Shown piece after piece: positions 49,206-60,100 of a stretch of 64,000 nucleotides of DNA. Every line of letters begins with the position of its first letter. The stretch's first letter is position 1. Below the pieces are notes generated by a model, which searched no databases, was not told where the DNA came from, and was given only the letters and a program-made list of their open reading frames with translations. The position numbers and the translations under genes are program-made. Source of the DNA: Megamerina dolium (taxonomy: Eukaryota > Arthropoda > Insecta > Diptera > Megamerinidae); contig OY978528.1 of the NCBI GenBank assembly GCA_963854835.1, positions 7,534,242-7,598,241 on the forward strand, in the 5' to 3' direction.

Positions 49206-50550
49206 TATTGAGCTGTAAAGAAAATTGTTTGCACTTATGCTTCAGCATTTTAATTACACAGGCACACAAATAAAAATAAAGGTCATATCCACCAAACAAG
49301 ATAAAGATCTCTATTCATTCCTGCCCAGGATGATTTTAGATCATTTTAAAAAATACTTTTTGAAATCATTTTCCTAAAGGGTAATACGTGCTACATCTAG
49401 TCTTCATAGCCTCATATTAAACACCTCTTAAGCAAGTGTGTTGCCTGCTGTTGGCAACACTTTATTTTTTTACTTGTTGTTTACTCTTTCGTTTTTCTCA
49501 CTCTCTCAAAGTCACACACACACACACACATACACAACACTCGCATAAACACAAACAAACGACAATGTGTACAAATTTTTACTCCTAATAGCTGACATTA
49601 CTGTCGTTGTGTTTTGTTATTATTTTATGCTTTACACAACCCATTTGTGCGCCCATTTGGTGCGCTCATTATAGACCAACATGTTTGTATGAGTATGCCA
49701 TGGTACGGTGGCAATTTTTACTGGCAGCAGCAGCAGCATCATCAATGCCCTTTGTCATCATCATCATCATCATCATATTTCTTCTTTTACTTCTACTTCT
49801 ACTTCTACTTCTGCTTTTTTCCTATTTACTACTACACACCTACATAGAGACATATATACTAGATGCATGTAAGCAGCTGCTACAAAGCCATTGCCACTGT
49901 TACTGGCAATGCTGCCGTTGCAATTGCACTTGGTTTTTCTTGTTGTTGTTGTTGTTGTGTTGTTGCCACCGCAGCTGCTGCTGCTGGTGCTGCTGCTGCC
50001 ACTGTTGCCATTGCTACTGTAACTGCAACATAAGCGCAGAACAAAAAAAAAATCACTTGTTAGGTCAGCGACCCACTCACTCACTTTGCCGTCGTCTATG
50101 TGTGCATAATTGTTTATCGTACACGCATATGCGCCCTTTATATCAAATGGTTTATGTGTTGCTGTTGATGCAGCAGCTCTCATACATATTCACCCAAATA
50201 AAGAGAATAACATTTCGCGAACGTATATATTGACGTTGCAGTTGTTTTCTAGTGGTTCCTTTACATTTATTTTCATTCTTGTTTTTCGCGCCCACCGGTT
50301 TTTAGCACTTTTTTGCATCTATTTTTTGATTTTACTTCTTACATTCATGTGTCACAATTGCCGCAAGCAATAACAACAACAGCAGTTATAGTTAAAGCTC
50401 TAACATATTAACTATTTCTAAGCAGCAAGTTTGGCAGTCAGTTAGAAAAATGTTTTTAAAAATAAAAAATGCTGCCCGTAGTATTGATGCATTTGCCAGC
50501 ATTTGTGTCATATTTTATGAAGACAACCATGAAATGTTTGAAGTGAATTA
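49206..50550. other. Spacer dominated by triplet microsatellites
   Basis: CA repeat 49515-49530, AGC 49725-49739, ATC 49754-49775, TTCTAC 49788-49813, GTT/GCT 49939-50015. The 208-codon frame 49607-50233 and its antisense are translations of these (poly-Ile/Leu/Cys, poly-Ser/Thr), not a gene. Confidence 0.6.
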
Positions 50551-50582
50551 TTAGTGCCACATATTTTTTATTTTTTTTTTTA
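50551..50582 (+). repeat. SINE 3'-end scrap
   Basis: AGTGCCACATATTTTTTATT and a T run match the T-rich terminus of the SINE family exactly at the diagnostic GTGCCACATAT. Confidence 0.5.
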
Positions 50583-50599
50583 TCTCACCTAAAATGTCA

Positions 50600-51795
50600 C
50601 CCTAGACGTACAAGTCGAAATACATAAATATTTAGGAGCACTGCAAAAACAGAGTTGGCCAGACTACAATTAAAAACTCCCTGAAAATTGAGTTCCGAAA
50701 ACGACCCACGCAGGTAATGCATACCAGTCTAAACGCGCGAAATGTCACGAAGGCGATAAACGCCTACTGCGTGCCGGTGCTGACCTACTCATTTGGCATT
50801 GTTAAGTGGAGCCCGACTGATCTCGAAGCGCTTCAGCGGCTGATTAGAACAATTATGTCTAGAAACAGGCTGCATCACCCGAAAGCAGCAGTCGAAAGAG
50901 AGAGAGAGAGAAGGAGGATGCGGCGTGTGTGATCTGACACACTTGTACCATAAACAGATCCTCAGAATGGGCAAATACTTTTACGGAAAAGAGAAGTGTC
51001 TGCCGAGCTGCACAAGGCTGTGATCGCGGCAGACATAAACTTTACCTCTCTCAATCTTGCTGATCGTGCTGTGGAAGTATTGCCCCCAACTATCAACGAA
51101 ATTGTCGCACAATGAAAGCGAAAGGCACTTCATGGATATTACCTCAGCGAAGTGGTGCAACCTCATGTAGACAAAAAATCATCACCTCAATGATTGAACA
51201 CTGGTACGCTCTACGCCGAAACCGAAGGCTTTGTTCTGACCATACAACACCAGATTATTGCAATAAGAAACTACCGCAAGGACATAACTGGCGACAGGCG
51301 TGTAACGGAAAATAGGTGTAGGCAATGCCAAACTGCTAGTGAAACAATCCACCATATCGTCTCCGGATGCCGTCAGCTGGTTGCAACTGCTTATCGACAG
51401 CGTCACGATTTTGTAGGTAAATTAGTCCACAGGGCGCTGGCTATCCAACACCTACTGTTGCGAGGCGAAACGCCAGAATACTACAAATACGTCCCTGCTG
51501 TAGTTCTTGAAAATGCTACGGTATAGGTCTACTGGAATCGTTCCATACTTACCAACAGAGCTGAGGAGGCCAATCGACCTGATATTACGGTATGGAGGAA
51601 AGACCTTGCAATATACGACACTAAAATGAGGAAATACCGTCTGCTAGCAGATAACATCAAAGAGCGGCGACTGGAATTGTGCCTACCACACTGAAGCTGG
51701 CTTTAAGGGCGTTATCCATCGACCCCTTTGCAGATGCAAAGAGCTGTGCTGACAAAGGATACCAGAGTACTAATCAGGGTTCCCATAGTTTGTAT
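50600..51795 (+). repeat. R4-like LINE remnant (RLE endonuclease type), 5'-truncated
   Basis: Successive + frames encode the C-terminal half of a reverse transcriptase. The first has NARNVTKAINAYCVPVLTYS, FGIVKWSPTDLEALQRLIRT and NRLHHPKA, typical of the thumb of R2/R4-group elements. Then comes a Cys/His cluster, NRCRQCQTASETIHHIVSGC (about 51311-51370), followed by RPDITVWRKD, which fits the start of the PD-(D/E)XK restriction-like endonuclease. Several frameshifts and stops disable it. Such elements are often site-specific, but no target is evident here. Confidence 0.75.
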
Positions 51796-51817
51796 ATTTT
51801 TAAATCAATGTACATAA

Positions 51818-52744
51818 AGGGTTTTCCATTAGGGACATAACAATTTTATCTATTAATAAAACACAGAAATATTTGAGGTATTGAGTTCAAATTTATTGTG
51901 GATATATTGCAAGCATTACATTTTATGAATGAAATACGATTTCGGTAATATGACCACCACGAGCCCGTTTACAGCGGTCGATTCTTTGGACCCAATTTTC
52001 CACCACTCCAGCACACATTTCGACCGGAACGTTGGCAATTTCGCGTTGGATGTTGTCTTTGAGCTCGTCTAAAGTTGCTGGCTTGTTGGCATAGACCAGT
52101 GACTTGATAAAGCCCCCATAAAAACAAATCCAATGGTGTTAGATCGCATGAACGAGGCGGCCATTCGACCGGACTATTTCTCGAGATAACACGTTCACCG
52201 AATTTGCCTTGCAATAAATCGATTGTGCTGTGTGGCTAGTGGCATCGTCTTGTTGAAACCACATATCGCTGATGCCAAGTTCATCCAATTCTGGCCACAA
52301 ATAATCTTCCAACATAGCACGATAGCGCTCTCCATTGACGGTAACATGGCGGTCGTTTTCATCTACGAAAAAATACGGCCCAATCACATCTCCGGCATGA
52401 AAACGGCACCGAACAGTAACTTTTTGCAGGTGCAACGGTGTCTCAAAAAGCACTTGTGGGTTTGTTGCTGACCAATAACGCATATTTTGCTTATTGACAA
52501 AGCCATTGAGCCAGAAATGAGCTTCATCGCTGAAGATGAGTTTTCGCTCTTAAAGTTGCGACCACCGACTCAGAATTTCGGTAGTATTTTTTAATAATTT
52601 CCAAACGTTGCTGGTTCGTGAACTTTACCATGATGAAAATGTTGATTTTAACTAACGTTTTGACATTGACAGTTGAATAAAAAAGTTTAAGGGTGCGTGT
52701 TATATAAAGCTACGAAATTGTTATGTCCCTAATTGAAAACACTT
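51818..52744 (-). mobile_element. Rosa-type (DD41D) mariner with large internal deletion
   Basis: The ends are AAGGGTTTTCCATTAGGGAC at left and, as complement at right, AAGTGTTTTCAATTAGGGAC. Both are flanked by TA (51816-51817, 52745-52746). Length is 927 bp against about 1.3 kb for the related copy at 56699. The outer AAGGGTTWTCC matches that copy, so the two belong to related families. Confidence 0.92.
51950..52631 (-). pseudogene. Rosa-type mariner transposase, deleted and frameshifted
   Basis: On the minus strand the protein begins at 52631 with MVKFTNQQRLEIIKKYYRNS. It soon jumps into the catalytic domain (SDEAHFWLNG region), losing most of the DNA-binding domain. Following are GDVIGPYFFVDENDRHVTVN, MWFQQDDATSHTA (second Asp), WPPRSCDLTPLDLFLWG (third Asp) and the C-terminal RARGGHITEIVFH. 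At least two frameshifts occur. Confidence 0.87.
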
Positions 52745-52746
52745 TA

Positions 52747-52964
52747 GATAACTTTATTATATGTTGTAATATGAATGTAAATACCATTATAAAATGTGTA
52801 AATAAAGATAACAATAATAATAATAATACTCATACTTGCAATAAGATAAGAAGCACATTAAACCTAAGCTAAATATGTACCTATGTATAGTATACTTTAT
52901 ATTTTGTATAGGATTAAGATCCCCAAAATGTAATGTACATTTACCCTAAAAAGCAAATTTAATA

Positions 52965-52996
<32 letters not shown>

Positions 52997-53062
52997 TAAT
53001 AATAAGTAGGTATATGCTAAAAAAATTTCTACAAATTTAATACAGACAGAATCGAAAATTTT
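52747..53062. other. Spacer 3' of the WD40 gene
   Basis: AAT microsatellite at 52968-53005. No clear AATAAA for the WD40 gene was found on the minus strand within this stretch. Confidence 0.5.
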
Positions 53063-54422
53063 TTATCCGTCTATTTGTTGCAATCGCCAAATTTTAGCCT
53101 TTCTGTCGATACCCGCGGTTAAGGCAATACGTGTAAGTGGATTATAATCAAATAGTGCTATTTCGCCAATATGACAGTATAATTTAAATTTGCATGTGAA
53201 CGTAGTAACATCCATACCAATAATATTGCCCCTGGCGGTTGATACAGCTATGACATTGTGGTGAATCCAAATAATACTAAAAATATATAAATATACAAAG
53301 TAAATACAAAAGTTCTATTAGTTAATGTTAAATAAGACCTCACGCTACAATCTTTTCATTGAAATTAGAAATGCCACACTGCTCAAGTAGTTCACAATTC
53401 CACATTATAATTCTACCGTTAAGATTACCAATAGCGAGCAATTCACTTGATGGTGAAAAGGCACAAGATGAGATATAGGTGAAAAAGGTATATTTTGAAA
53501 CGAAACCATCGTTGTTACAAAAAACTACACTACCTAGAAGTTAAAGACAAAAAAAAAACGATAAATTAATGAAATCCATATTTAATTAAATGCCAACTAC
53601 TTACTATACAACCAACTCACCATAAGCATCTGTCGAGACGTACAAATTTGAATCATTATTACAGATTACCATATTAATATTTTTATAATGCGTGTCTGGT
53701 GTACTATCAATCTGCATAAGTTTGTTGCCAGTTTCTAGATCCCATAAGCTTAACGTCCAATCAACATATGCCACATATGCCTTTTTGTCATCTTTTGTCA
53801 ATGTACCACAACTACAGCTTATTCCGGTACCATACAATATTTTACCGACACCTAATGGCATAGACACTGTGTATACATTACCATCCATACCGCCAATGAC
53901 GAGTATGTTTGCAAATCGATACCAACACATCCAATTTATACCCATTATTGCACTTTCCAATACTCTTTCAAACATTCGACTTCGTTCTGTGCCATTATTT
54001 ATTTTGTAAGCCAACACTTTATGAACACGACTACCAATCGCCAGATAGAGGCCATCATAGCTGAAACCCACGAACATTGAGAACCATGGGTCTGTCAAGC
54101 TGAATAATTGTTCTCCAGTTTGTGTATTCCATGCATAGATGGACCCACCAGGGCTAATAGTAACTGCAAGCTCTTGTTCTCGATTTAATGAACCAAACAA
54201 TATTCTTGATGTGTGTTGTTCGAACGTCATCAATGCATCATCTAGATTTTCAGTATCAGAATCATTCATGCTAACCGGAGTTGGAGCATATTCAATTGAA
54301 GAATAAGATCCAGGAGAATCATCATCATAATCACCATCATCATCAGATGAATCCAATTCCAAAGAATAATAATCGTAATCAGAATCAGAACTAGAATCCG
54401 GCGTATCTACGGCAGGGTTCAT
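53063..54422 (-). CDS. AAMP-like WD40-repeat protein, 3 exons
   Basis: Inferred exons on the minus strand are 54422-53621, 53533-53344 and 53276-53063, giving 401 residues; introns of 87 and 67 bp have GT...AG and compatible phases. The N-terminal ~75 residues are acidic and Ser-rich (SDSDYDYYSLELDSSDDDGD and so on). The rest forms WD-type beta-propeller repeats: LSLWDLETGNKLMQI, IIMWNCELLEQ and AKIWRLQQ. Order and motifs match AAMP (angio-associated migratory cell protein): acidic leader, FEQHTSR before repeat 1, VIGGMDGNVYTVSMPLG, then a CGTLTKDDKKAYVAYVD repeat. AAMP is an intracellular protein linked to cell migration and, in yeast (Sqt1), to ribosomal protein L10 loading. The sequence is much diverged, so a paralogue is as likely as the orthologue. 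An isolated gene with no operon-like neighbours. Confidence 0.87.
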
Positions 54423-54534
54423 TTTTCTTCTTTTATATTTTTATTTTTATATATTATGTAAAAGAAATTCAAATTTATGTTGTTATGCACTTGCATATAA
54501 TTTTATTACCACTATCTAACATTTTGCATATTTT

Positions 54535-54561
54535 TCTTCTTCTTCTTCTTCTTCTTCTTCC
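54535..54561. repeat. (TTC)n microsatellite
   Basis: Nine consecutive TTC/CTT units about 110 bp 5' of the WD40 gene start codon (the gene is on the minus strand). Confidence 0.85.
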
Positions 54562-54739
54562 TTTGCTTAACACTTATAGGCCCTGTGCATCATTTTTTGT
54601 CTATTCATCACCATGTAAGGTAGTCATCTCATCATGGCGACACAATTTCTGCACATTTGTCATCATGATCGCTTGTCACATTAAATTTTCTATTCAGTTC
54701 TATTCACACAAAATACAATGCGATGCCGTGGATTCGACA

Positions 54740-54799
54740 ATGATCCTAGTTGGGATCATTACCTTTTATATAAGATGGATTCCTATATAAAAGGTAATG
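54740..54799. repeat. Two adjoining hairpins upstream of the WD40 gene
   Basis: AATGATCC-TAGTTG-GGATCATT is followed directly by CATTACCTTTTATATA, an 11-base loop and TATATAAAAGGTAATG (54757-54772 and 54784-54799; 16 perfect pairs). The shared ATCATTACC makes the two folds mutually exclusive. Confidence 0.75.
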
Positions 54800-55015
54800 C
54801 CCAAAAACACCACTATGTGAAATGTTAATGCCTCTTGAATTAATTGTCGTTTTGTCGTTGTCATTCTGGGTACAATTGTACTAAATTTAGTACATTTCTT
54901 TTCGTTTGGTACGAAAGGACAAAATTTTACAAAGTTTTACATTTCTTGAACATTTCGCTTATAATGAAAAATTTATTAGATAAAAATTTCAAATTAATAA
55001 AAAAAATCGCAAAAA

Positions 55016-55054
55016 TTCCCATATTCACAATAGTCACTATTGTGAATATGGGAA
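55016..55054. repeat. Perfect 39-bp palindrome
   Basis: TTCCCATATTCACAATAGT, a single central C at 55035, then ACTATTGTGAATATGGGAA. Nineteen uninterrupted base pairs with a one-base centre. The flanks are not symmetric. Confidence 0.95.
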
Positions 55055-55059
55055 CTGTT

Positions 55060-56480
55060 TTACCATAAGGAAATCTTTCGCGAATTTTCACATAGCCAGT
55101 ATGTCAAAAATCTATTGTGAATTTCGATTAATTTGAAAGTATGTTAATTGCACATGATTAACTTGAAATTTTTGCAGATGTAGATAAAATAACAGATCTA
55201 AGAAAGCATTAACGAAAGTAGTGCCAATTAAAGGTGTGTTTTTTACGTACATACATTTTTATCACAGTCTATTTATGAAGGTAGAGCTATAAAAGAGAGC
55301 TCTGACAAATGAAGGAGAAGTAAACAAAACACCAACAAACACATACGGAAAGAAGAAGTAAAGCGGAATATATATGTACTATTAATCGTACCATGCCTTT
55401 TTTTGACGTGATGCAATTTCATTAAATATCACTGATGGGTGAAAAGGAGTATATACCAGTTAAAAAATGTAAAAACAATAACAACTATTCTCTATCACCC
55501 TCTTGCTCGCTCTCTTCGATTTTTTTTTTGCTGTCAAACACATATACCTTCTTTGACCGCTCTCTCTCTCTCTCTCTCTCTCTCTAATTCTTACTCACAT
55601 GAACACGCGCCCATGTGTCCAATATATCGCAATACAATAGCTAAGGAAAAAAAAGTAATATTTTTTATACTCCAAAAGTTGCCCTGAATATTATTTTTTT
55701 AAAATGATAACTTCTATTTGAACTTCGCTCTTCACAATGTCGTTTACATTGTTTTTCAGATTTGACACTACACATTTATAGGATTTTTAGCTCTACAGAA
55801 TGTCTTCTGACATTCGGTTAAATTTCAGACAATATTAAAATGGGCTTTCTTATACTAATCGGTTACTAATAGCAGATCCCTTGTGATATGGCGCTTTGTT
55901 AAAGAGTTCCTTATTCTAATATCGGAGATGTCCTGTTTTGTAGGCTGAATTATCCTACAGTTATCCATTTTTTCCTTCATTCCTTGTTGGAGCCTGTGAG
56001 ACCAAGTTGCACAATCTCTTACTGACAATATAAACACACCATAGTTCATGCCTCTCCAAAGGGCTGGTCTCGTAAATGTCACAGGACACTTTTGGCCTTA
56101 GGACAACCCTTTGTTAAAATTGTACTTGCAATCACACAGTAAGTAGAATAAACAAAATACAAATGTAGTACTCGTATATTCTGATCAGTGAGTCGACTTG
56201 CAATGAGTTTCATAAGAATTGTGCTGGCTTCGTCAATTTGCGACAGTTAAAAACGTTGTCTTGCACACCACACACCACACACTTCACTTGCTTATGATTA
56301 CAAATAATAAAAAATATATAGAAAAGAGAGAAATTTGATACAAAAACATACAACGTAATAATGTATAAAAATAGTACATATCATTAATTGAGGGGCTCGT
56401 TGCCAGTGCGATGTTGCTATTTATATTTTTCAATTTAAATATTTTTCATGAGCTAAAAGTAATATTTTTTTTTTGTAATG
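55060..56480. other. Spacer with CT microsatellite
   Basis: No supported gene. (CT)n at 55559-55586. Other parts are AT-rich without recognised motifs apart from the SINE fragment at 55822. Confidence 0.5.
55822..55920 (-). repeat. Old SINE fragment
   Basis: TTAAATTTCAGACAATATTAAAATGG, CTTATACTAATCGGTT, CTTGTGATATGG and CTTTGTTAAAGAGTTCCTT follow the family consensus order on the minus strand, with many changes. Only the central body survives. Confidence 0.6.
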
Positions 56481-56482
56481 CT

Positions 56483-56690
56483 ACGCGTGAAGGAATTTGC
56501 GAAAAAAGGGGCCAACATTATGAGTAGACAAATCTCTGTTTTTTGGTTCACGTCAGTCACGCACCGAGCTGCATGAGCCTTGTTGGAGCCGTTTTTTCAA
56601 AAATTCGACTCGTATCATTTCACAGCAATCGTACTCTCCTGATTTAGCTTCGAATAGCTTCTGATTATTCTAAAAACTAAAATGATCACG
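56483..56690 (+). pseudogene. Short mariner remnant beside the rosa element
   Basis: The + strand reads VKEFAKKGANIM and then, about 110 bp on, QSYSPDLASNSF followed by a stop and LF. These are the segments just before and at the third catalytic position in one mariner lineage (YSPDLAxxDFxLF). It ends about 9 bp before the rosa element, which probably inserted into or beside this older copy. Confidence 0.6.
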
Positions 56691-57126
56691 CAATTATAAA
56701 GGGTTATCCATTTCGCGGTTTCAAAAGTATAGGACTAGAATTCGACATCTGTCAAACTGAGTTGTTAAAACAATATCTTTCTTTTTCAGCTGCGAAAATG
56801 GATCGCTTAACTATCGCACAACGCATTAAAATTGTAAAAACCTACTGCAAAAATGGTGATTCTGCCACAGCCACATATCGTGCTTTAAAAGGAGATTATG
56901 GTTTACATAATCGTCCAACTACGCAAGAAATTGGCAAAATTGTAAAGAAATATGAAGAGACTGAATCGGTTACATCATCGGTTACTGTGCATCATCGTTT
57001 CGCTCGTACCACCGAAAATATCGCTGCTGTAAGTGAAAGTGTTGCCGAAGACCCGAATGTGTCGATTCCTCGTCGTTCTCAGGAATTAGGACTGTCTTAC
57101 GGCACATTATGGCGTATTTTGCATTT

Positions 57127-57140
57127 GGATCTACACCTAC
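57127..57140. repeat. Target-site duplication, left copy
   Basis: GGATCTACACCTAC, identical to 60326-60339. It marks the 3' boundary of the RTE insertion in the mariner transposase. Confidence 0.93.
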
Positions 57141-60100
57141 TTACTTACTTACTTACTTACTTATGTGGCCATAACAACCGAATATCGATTTAGGCCGAAA
57201 ATAACATGCTTCGCCAGCCATCTCTGTTCTTCGCTAGCTGGCGCCAGTTAGAAATTCCAAGCGCCGTCAGGTTCTCCAGTACTTGGTCTTTCCACCGGAG
57301 GTTTGGTCTTCCTCTTTTGCGTCGTCCTCCAGCGGGTTCCGAATATAACACCTTCTTAGCTGGAGCGTGTTCTTCCATTCGCTCGACATGACCTAGCCAG
57401 CGCAGCCGCTGGATTTTGATGCGCTTTACTATGTCAATATCGGCATACAGCTCGTACAGCTCATGGTTGTACCTTATTCGGTACTCGCCACCAACGCAAA
57501 TAGGTCCAAAGATCTTGCGTAGGACTTTTCTCTCGAAAACTCCAAGTATTCGCTCATCCGAGGTGGAAATTGTCCAGGCTTCAGCGCCATATGTTAGGAC
57601 AGGCATGATGAGAGACTTGTAGAGTGTAGTTTTCGTTCTTCGAGAGAGGGCTCGACTTCTCAATTGCTTACTCAGCCCAAAGTAACACCTGTTAGCAAGA
57701 GTTATCCTACGCATGATCTCCAAGCCGACGTCATTACTGCTGTTAATGCTGGTTCCAAGATAGACAAAGTACCTTACTACTTCAAAAGCGTAGTTGTCAA
57801 CAGTGACGTGCTGTCCAAGACGCCGGGACTCTTTGTTTGTTGACACTAGATACTTCGTCTTGCCCTCGTTCACCGTGAGACCCATCCGACGCGACTCTCT
57901 TTCCAACTCTGAGAATGCTGCACTGACTGCTCGCGTGTTCATGCCGATTATGTCAATATCGTCGGCATACGCTAACAGCATGACACTTTTGTTGAAGATA
58001 GTGCCATTATGTCGTAGATCAGCAGCTCGTATTATTTTCTCCATAATAAGATTGAAGAAGTCGCACGATAACGAATCACCTTGTCTGAAACCCCGTTCGG
58101 TATTAAACGGTGCGGAGAGGTCCTTCCCAATTTTCACTGCACAACGGGAGTTATGCAGTGTCATTCTACAAAGTCGAATGAGCTTTGCAGGAATACCGAA
58201 CTCAGACATTGTTGCGTAGAGGTAATCCCTTACCGGACTGTCGAAAGCGGCTTTATAATCAACAAATAGGTGGTGTGTGTCGATCTGTTCTTCTTGGGTC
58301 TTCTCCAGGATTTGGCGCAGTGTGAAAATCTGGTCGATGGTGGATTTACCAGGTCTGAAGCCACACTGATAAGGTCCAATCAGGTTGCTGAGCATAGGCT
58401 TCAATCTTTCACAGAGTACGCTCGATAGAACCTTGTACGCGATGCTCAGGAGACTTATTCCACGGTAGTTGGCGCAAATTGTGGGGTCTCCTTTTTTATG
58501 CACAGGACAGAGAACACTGAGCCTCCAATCATCAGGCATGCTTTCATCCGACCATATTCTGCTTATGAGCTGGTGCATGCGGGTGAGCAGCTCATCGCCT
58601 CCGGTCTTAAACAACTCGGCAGGCAGGCCATCAGCACCTGCAGCTTTGTTGTTCTTCAGCCTTAAAATGGCCGTTTCAACCTCGTCATAGTCGGGTGGTG
58701 GAACATCAACACCATCATCTGTAATTGGGGTTATCGGGCATTCTCCTCCACTGGCGGAATTGTTCGTAGCATCGCCATTCAGTAACGTGGAGAAGTGTTC
58801 CCTCCATAGGCTCAGTACACTCTGGACATCCGTAACCAGATTCCCATTTCCATCACGACAAGAAGAGGCTCCGGGATTTAAACCTCCACTCAGGCGCTTG
58901 ATCTTTTCGAAGAATTTTCGAGTCTCATTCTTGTCGGTACACATCTCTATCTCCTCACACTCGCGTCTTTCCAACTCCCTCTTCTTGCGCCTGAAAAGAC
59001 GTCTCTCTGCACTCCTTTTCTCTCTATACCGCTCCTTAACAGCTCGCGTTACGCCTGCACGCAGGGTTTTTCTGTAGGCGGCGTCTTTCTCTGCGGTAGC
59101 GTCGCGACACTCCTGATCATACCACTCATTCCTCAGAGGCCGGTAGTAACCGATTACCTCCTCGGCAGCAGTAGTCATGGAGTGGGATATATGTGTCCAC
59201 CGTGCGCATGTATCATCAAGTGGGGGAGTGTTCTGCATAAGCAGATCCGATAGTCGAGTGGAAAATGCATCTGCTGTCTCTGGTGATTGCAGCTTACTGA
59301 CGTCGAGCTTTCTCTGTGTGGGACTTCTCTTGTTATTTGCGACACATAAGCGTGTGCGCACCTTAGCTGCAACAAGGTAGTGATCCGAGTCGATGTTGGC
59401 ACCACGGATCGATTTCACGTCCATCACACTGGAAGCATGCCTTCCGTCAATCACCACATGATCAATTTGGTTTCTTGTACGATGATCTGGAGACAGCCAT
59501 GTCGCTTTGTGGATGTCGAGTTGCTGGAATCTGGTACCACCAATTACCATGTTTCGTGCTGCGGCGAAGTCGATCAGCCTTATTCCGTTATCGGAGGTGT
59601 TTTGGTGGAGGCTGAATTTTCCGACAGTTGGACCAAAGGTACCTTCCTTGCCCACCCTGGCATTAAAGTCGCCAAGCACGATTTTGATATCGTGGCGGGG
59701 GCAGCGGTCATAAGCTTCTTCGAGGCGCTGAAAGAAGCTCTCCTTGGTCACATTGTCCTTCTCATCCGTCGGAGCGTGGGCACATATAAGGCTGATGTTG
59801 AAAAATTTTGCCTTGATGCGGATTGTGGCCAGCCGTTCATTCACAGGCGTGAACTGCGAGACAAGATGTCGTAGTCTCTTGCTGACCAAAAATCCACATC
59901 CTAATTCGTGCCTTTCAGCATGGCAACTGTAGTAGATGTCACAGGACGCTCTTTTGGAGCAGCCCTGTCCCGTCCATCGCATTTCCTGGAGAGCGGTGAT
60001 GTCAGCTCTGTATTTTTCGAGGACATCAACCAGCTGGATAGAGGCACCCTCCCTATAAAGGGATCGGACATTCCAGGTGCATATCCGTAAATCGTGGTCC

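Noticed and set aside
49607..50233. 208-codon open frame and its 136-codon antisense partner
   Set aside because: Both are translations of ATC, TTC, GTT and GCT microsatellites (runs of Ile, Leu, Cys, Ser, Thr); no domain, no conserved start.
57794..59874. Plus-strand frames of 141 and 164 codons over the LINE
   Set aside because: Antisense shadows of the intact RTE coding region, which explains the openness.
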